Assembly (NCBI GenBank): GCA_016124635.1
Contig: WGNJ01000018.1
Location: 62,001-126,000 of the forward strand
Reading direction: 5' to 3'
Length of the DNA: 64,000 nt
From: Alphaproteobacteria bacterium
Lineage (GTDB): Bacteria; Pseudomonadota; Alphaproteobacteria; Micropepsales; Micropepsaceae
In this document: piece after piece, positions 60,046 through 64,000 of the stretch
Position numbering within the stretch: position 1 is the stretch's first letter
Layout: each line of letters starts with the position of its first letter
Translations under genes and position numbers: made by a program
The notes under the pieces: generated by a model
What the model was told of the DNA's origin: nothing
The model's database searches: none
What the model saw: the letters and a program-made list of their open reading frames with translations, nothing else

Positions 60046-60098
60046 GTGTTGCGCCCCTCGATTCGATCCGCCGCGCGAGACTATCCGAGCCGGCGCCC

Positions 60099-62324
60099 TT
60101 AGTTCGAGGGTGTCGCCCGTCTCTGAAGCTGCTCTTTTGAGAAGTCGTCCACGCTGACGACGCTCGCCACGGCTTCTTTCATCGCCTGAATCTCCGCAGC
60201 CTCCCTTTCGTTGATCAAGCCCCGCTCAATTGCGACGCGCACATCCCGGGTGTGCCCATCGTGCATGCGCTTCCAAACGCCTTCGAGCCTGGCAACCTCT
60301 ACGAACGCGTGTTCGAGCCGTGAAATCGAATCTTGTCCGTTTCCAAGAAAGAGCCCCTCGGTCAGCCGATCGCGCGCATTTGACGGTTCAAGCAGGATGT
60401 TCGCGCAGCTTTGCTTCTGGAGATCCGACGGACCAAGTTGCCGCCTGCCGAAAGGCAACACGAATGCGCGAGCAACGGTCGCGACAGCGCGGTTCGGAAA
60501 ATTTGCAAAGATTTCAGCGAAGCGGGATTCGATCGCCGAAAAACCATACGCCAACGCGGCTTCTACAATTGGAAGATCGTCGGCGCAGCGGCCTTCGTCC
60601 TCCCACCGCTTAAGAACGGCCGATAAAAGATACAGCTCTGAGAAGATGTCGCCCAACCGCGCGGAAATCATTTCATGGCGCTTCAACGAGCCGCCAAGTG
60701 TCAGCAGCGCAAGATCGGAGGTTAGCGCGAAGCCGGCCGCATATCGGTTGAGCGCTTTGTAGAACGGTTTCGTCTCGCGCGGGGCCTGTACCCTAGGCGA
60801 ACCGCCGAACCAAGCGCGGCCGAACGCACGTGCAGCCGTCTTGAAGCTGTGACTGACGTGACGCCAAAACGCCTGATCGAATTTATCGAGCGCTTTTGCC
60901 GGATCGCTTTCAGTCAGGGAGAAAATCTCGTCCAATAGAAACGGATGGCACCGAATTGCGCCTTGACCGAAGATGATCAAGTTCCGCGTCATGATATTGG
61001 CGCCCTCGACGGTAATGGCGACCGGCACGGCGCGATAGAGATTTCCAAGATAGTTGCTCGGACCGTCGATCACCGCCTTACCCGCGTGCACGTCCATCGC
61101 GTCGTTCACGGTAGCTCGCATGCGCTCGGTCGCTTGCGATTTCATGATCGCCGAAATCACCGCCGCATGATGTCCAAGATCAATGCCGGTGCAGGTAAGA
61201 CGACACGCCGAATCGAGTACGTAAGCGGCCGTCGCGATGCGGCACAGGGATTGCTGAATCCCTTCGAACCTACCGATTGGAATGTCGAATTGCTCACGAA
61301 TTCTTGCATAGGCTCCCGTGGTGCGCGCGGCGAAGGCGGCGCCCGCGGCGGACAAAGACGGCAGCGAGATACCCCGGCCCGCAGCCAACGCACTCATCAA
61401 CATCTTCCAGCCCGCGCCCGCGGCCTCCGCCCCGCCGATGATGTTATCGAGGGGAATAAACACATCGCGGCCGACGGTCGGTCCGTTCTGAAAAAATTGG
61501 TAGGCGGGAATGTGACGGCGACCGATCTCGACTCCGGGCGTTTGCGTCGGAACAAGCGCCAATGTGATGCCGAGTTCTTCCCGATCTCCCAGCAAATGGT
61601 CGGGATCGAGAAGTTTGAAGGCAACGCCAAGCAACGTCGCAACGGGGCACAAGGTGATGTAGCGCTTGTTCCAATTAAGCCGGATTCCAAGAACCTCGGT
61701 GTCTTTGTACCGACCTCGGCAGATCACGCCCGTGTCGGTCATGGAAGAGGCGTCTGATCCCGCGTCCGGACTCGTGAGCGCAAAGCACGGAATCTCGCGC
61801 CCGTCGGCAAGACGCGGCAGCCAATAGTCGCGCTGCTGTTGTGTGCCGAACCGTAGCAACAATTCGCCGGGGCCTAGCGAGTTCGGCACCATCACCGTCA
61901 CTGCTGCAGCGAGGGAGCGCGTGGATATCTTTCGCACGACAGTCGAGTGGGCAAACGCGGAAAACGCGAGCCCGCCATATTCCTTTGGAATGATCATTCC
62001 AAAGAAGCGGTTGGTCCGGATGAAGTCCCACGCCTCCTTCGGAATGTCGTGCTGTTCCCAGTTGGTCCGCCAGTCATCCAGCATCGCGCAAAGCTCGTGG
62101 GTCGGGCCGTCGAGGAATGCGCGCTCGTCCTCGGTCAACGTCGGACGGGGATAGGCGTGCAGCTTCGACCAGTCGGGATCACCGGTAAAAAGCTCGGCAT
62201 CCCACCATACATCGCCTGCTTCGAGCGCCTCGCGCTCCGTGTCCGACAGGCGCGGCAAGGCGCCCCTTGCCCATTTGAATATCGCCCGTGAAATTGTGTC
62301 GCGGCGCCATGACCGAATGTTCAT
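60099..62324 (-). CDS. fadE: FadE-type acyl-CoA dehydrogenase
   Basis: 741 residues, close to the enterobacterial FadE size (about 814) and far larger than ordinary four-domain acyl-CoA dehydrogenases (about 380). The core starts near residue 95 with the substrate-binding helices, followed by the FAD domain (CFALTSPDAGSDASSMTDTG, IPCFAL) and the C-terminal helical bundle with FEGIQQSLCRIATAAYVLDSACRL. Residues after about 530 belong to the FadE-specific DUF1974 extension (for example RHEMISARLGDIFSELYLLSAVLKRWEDEG). It oxidises long-chain acyl-CoA in beta-oxidation and hands electrons to ETF. Divergent from the patatin gene across 70 bases, so shared control of lipid use is plausible. Confidence 0.94.
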   Translation of the reverse strand: MNIRSWRRDTISRAIFKWARGALPRLSDTEREALEAGDVWWDAELFTGDPDWSKLHAYPRPTLTEDERAFLDGPTHELCAMLDDWRTNWEQHDIPKEAWDFIRTNRFFGMIIPKEYGGLAFSAFAHSTVVRKISTRSLAAAVTVMVPNSLGPGELLLRFGTQQQRDYWLPRLADGREIPCFALTSPDAGSDASSMTDTGVICRGRYKDTEVLGIRLNWNKRYITLCPVATLLGVAFKLLDPDHLLGDREELGITLALVPTQTPGVEIGRRHIPAYQFFQNGPTVGRDVFIPLDNIIGGAEAAGAGWKMLMSALAAGRGISLPSLSAAGAAFAARTTGAYARIREQFDIPIGRFEGIQQSLCRIATAAYVLDSACRLTCTGIDLGHHAAVISAIMKSQATERMRATVNDAMDVHAGKAVIDGPSNYLGNLYRAVPVAITVEGANIMTRNLIIFGQGAIRCHPFLLDEIFSLTESDPAKALDKFDQAFWRHVSHSFKTAARAFGRAWFGGSPRVQAPRETKPFYKALNRYAAGFALTSDLALLTLGGSLKRHEMISARLGDIFSELYLLSAVLKRWEDEGRCADDLPIVEAALAYGFSAIESRFAEIFANFPNRAVATVARAFVLPFGRRQLGPSDLQKQSCANILLEPSNARDRLTEGLFLGNGQDSISRLEHAFVEVARLEGVWKRMHDGHTRDVRVAIERGLINEREAAEIQAMKEAVASVVSVDDFSKEQLQRRATPSN

Positions 62325-62394
62325 GCGGCCTCTCAGGAGTGCTTCGTCGATGCGCTATAGTAGTCCGAAATATGCCATGCTTTGAGGTTCTGGA

Positions 62395-63621
62395 TTGAGC
62401 ATTTCGGTCGACGACCCACTTGGCGCCAACGACAATGATGTGGCGCGCGCGCGGCATGCGAACGGTGATGTGCCATTGTTCGGTCTGGTGCTCGCGGGTG
62501 GCGGTGCGCGGGGCGCCTATCAGGTTGGAGTCGTAAAAGCCCTTGCTGAAATCTCCCCCGTCGCAATCCCATTTCCCGTGATAACCGGCGTTTCCGTCGG
62601 GGCCATCAATGCCGCGATGCTGGCATGTCATGGCGGGCAAATCGCGGCGGCTAGCGACTCGCTCGAGCGCCTTTGGTCGACTCTGCGATGCGAAAAGATC
62701 TATCGAACCGACTTTCCCAAAATCGCAGGAACGGCTCTGCAGTGGTTGGCGAGTCTGGTGTTCGGAGGGCTTGGCAGGGCAAATCCAACTTCGCTGTTGG
62801 ATGTAACGCCCCTCGAAGAGCTGCTTGCGAAGGCGTTGAATTTCGAATCTCTAGATCACGCGATCGTTCAAGACGCACTACGGGCGGTCGGTATCACCTC
62901 ATCCAGCTATGCCACCGGCCGCGCTGTAACATTTTTCCAAGGTCGCGACGATGTCGAAGAATGGCACCGCGCGCGGCGCGAGGGCGTCCGCAGGCAGATT
63001 GGCGTCGGGGACCTGATGGCCTCAGCGGCTCTTCCGTTCTTATTTCCGCCGCGACGGGTGGCTGATCAATTTTTTGGCGATGGATCGTTGCGCCTAAATG
63101 CGCCGCTGAGTCCAGCGATCCATCTGGGTGCAAACCGCATTTTTGTGATCGGCGTGCGCGGCGAGGAGCCCGCGCTGCAAACCTACCAGGGGAAGGTCGT
63201 CAGTCCGACTTTGGGCGCGATCGGTGGCTCGCTGTTGGACATCCTATTCAACGACAACCTAGAAGCCGACATCGAGCGGCTTCAGCGCATCAACTCCACA
63301 ATCTCACTGATCGCACCCGACGCGGCAAACGATACCGCTCTGCGCCCAATTTCGATATTCGTGCTGCGGCCGTCGCAAGAGATCGAAGATATCGCCTATC
63401 GTCACGTCCATCGTTTTCCCTGGACAATTCGTGCGCTGCTCAAAGGTATGCGCGCCGACGGGCCGCAGTCGCCCTTGTCGAGCTATCTACTCTTCGAAGC
63501 GGAATACTGCTCGGAGCTCATCGAGCTCGGTTACACAGACACGATGAAGCGCAAGGGCGAAATAATGAAATTTTGCGGGGCCATGGATAGAGCGCAGCAT
63601 CCGCACGCCGCTGGAAGTTAG
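62395..63621 (+). CDS. Patatin-like phospholipase
   Basis: 408 residues. The oxyanion hole glycine string is LAGGGARGAYQVG, the nucleophile Ser lies in GVSVGAIN, and the catalytic Asp is in FGDGSLRLNAPLSPAIHLGA, which together form the patatin Ser-Asp dyad. No signal peptide or lipobox was seen, so it is cytoplasmic or peripheral. It hydrolyses acyl esters of phospholipids or neutral lipids. TTG 62395 is the start, with GAGG about ten bases upstream. Its position opposite fadE suggests that released fatty acids feed into the same oxidation route (inference). Confidence 0.9.
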   Translation: MSISVDDPLGANDNDVARARHANGDVPLFGLVLAGGGARGAYQVGVVKALAEISPVAIPFPVITGVSVGAINAAMLACHGGQIAAASDSLERLWSTLRCEKIYRTDFPKIAGTALQWLASLVFGGLGRANPTSLLDVTPLEELLAKALNFESLDHAIVQDALRAVGITSSSYATGRAVTFFQGRDDVEEWHRARREGVRRQIGVGDLMASAALPFLFPPRRVADQFFGDGSLRLNAPLSPAIHLGANRIFVIGVRGEEPALQTYQGKVVSPTLGAIGGSLLDILFNDNLEADIERLQRINSTISLIAPDAANDTALRPISIFVLRPSQEIEDIAYRHVHRFPWTIRALLKGMRADGPQSPLSSYLLFEAEYCSELIELGYTDTMKRKGEIMKFCGAMDRAQHPHAAGS

Positions 63622-63690
63622 GTGCGTTCGATCCTTCCGTTCGCCTTCTCAGGCCGCCGCGCGCCGCGCTGCGGTTGAAGTAAGCACCCT

Positions 63691-64000
63691 CTAAAATAAG
63701 AAGATGGCGGCCAGATAAGCGAGATAAAGCAAAACCAGTAGGATTCCGCTGTCGCGCGAAAGGCCTCTCCGCGTGGCAGCGGCCGAAACCATGGCGAAGG
63801 CCGTCATACCTATGAGCCACAGGGAGCTGATGGTCACGGTTTGGGGAACTTCGAACTGACCATACACGAGGCTCGTAAGACAGATCCCTCCGAGAATATT
63901 GATCGTGTTGCTGTTCAACGTCTCACTGACCACGGCGACCCCACGACCATCGGTCGCCAGTTTGACGGCTGCAATAGCGTTTGGAATCGAGGTGACGACG
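63691..64000 (-). CDS. C-terminal part of a CaCA-type (Na+/Ca2+ exchanger-like) membrane protein
   Basis: The frame enters from the right edge of the window; about 103 residues are visible. They begin VVTSIPNAIAAVKLATDGRGVAVV and continue SETLNSNTINILGG, which is the second alpha-repeat of Ca2+:cation antiporters in relaxed form (family: A/G-T-S-x-P-E then G-S-N-x-x-N). Two or three more hydrophobic segments lead to the end (LLVLLYLAYLAAIFLF). The start lies outside the window. CaCA proteins exchange Ca2+ or other divalents for Na+ or H+ in the inner membrane. Confidence 0.75.
   Translation of the reverse strand, partial: VVTSIPNAIAAVKLATDGRGVAVVSETLNSNTINILGGICLTSLVYGQFEVPQTVTISSLWLIGMTAFAMVSAAATRRGLSRDSGILLVLLYLAYLAAIFLF

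Noticed and set aside
60046-60098. M-box riboswitch before mgtE
   Set aside because: Only 53 bases separate the FadE stop from the mgtE start, far too short for an M-box.

Overview
The window looks like a chromosomal segment of a high-GC alphaproteobacterium, most likely a member of the Hyphomicrobiales (Rhizobiales). The lineage call rests on a MucR/Ros-type regulator, a DUF5330 protein, a DUF1491 protein, two DUF2336 proteins, a DivJ/PleC-like histidine kinase with clustered GANTC (CcrM) sites in front of it, and dispersed palindromic repeats of the kind common in that order. This is inference from families, not a database match. No rRNA, tRNA, integrase, transposase or CRISPR array was seen.

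Layout. 1-7.5 kb: the tail of a PLP-dependent ornithine/lysine-type decarboxylase, a DUF2336 protein, a pentapeptide-repeat membrane protein, release factor 3 (prfC), a 0.9-kb cluster of REP-like palindromes in alternating orientation, a TraB/GumN-type exported protein and an ABC1 kinase. 7.5-12.9 kb: a visibly AT-richer insert with one 1548-residue gene. It has an Mrr-like nuclease head, a STAND-type P-loop NTPase and a very long C-terminal region, and resembles the anti-phage protein Avs4 (AVAST type 4). It is followed by 0.6 kb of non-coding DNA with two repeat families. 12.9-25.8 kb: nitronate monooxygenase, tandem repeats, DUF1491, a BcsA-like protein with a degenerate glycosyltransferase site plus PilZ, a DivJ-like kinase, DUF5330, GNAT, sufE, a TPR-glycosyltransferase, an exported Ala-rich unknown, a GIY-YIG protein and MucR.

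26-37 kb: an ion-transporter-superfamily antiporter, a lipoprotein hydrolase with a divergent TetR regulator, a DUF2336 / ParA-like ATPase / ribbon-helix-helix-like group, two small envelope proteins, a CPA1 antiporter with a cyclic-nucleotide domain, an MFS transporter and a GNAT. 37-43 kb: a fatty-acid/acyl-CoA block with a crotonase, two tandem acyl-CoA synthetases, a ChaC-like cyclotransferase, a MaoC hydratase and MsrB. 42.8-50.6 kb: a PcfJ-like protein, a GH5 glycosidase, an M1 metallopeptidase, a half-size GDT1 transporter, an MFS symporter, YciI and GST. 50.6-64 kb: a MarR regulator facing GST across a palindrome, a PDZ-SPFH-NAD-kinase-like operon, two membrane proteins, a TPP enzyme, a P-loop kinase, a membrane protein, an exported unknown, MgtE, a FadE-type acyl-CoA dehydrogenase, a patatin phospholipase and the end of a CaCA-type cation exchanger.

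How they fit together. Most of the window is housekeeping: translation termination, Fe-S assembly, ion homeostasis, fatty-acid oxidation, oxidative repair and envelope upkeep. The accessory signals are the Avs4-like island, the ParA/RHH pair behind DUF2336, the chromosomal PcfJ gene, the SPFH/NAD-kinase-like operon, and a roughly 68-bp element shared by two distant intergenic regions (12.5 and 46.4 kb). Starts were chosen from Shine-Dalgarno-like sequence, neighbour overlap and family N-termini. Large antisense ORFs caused by high GC were excluded.
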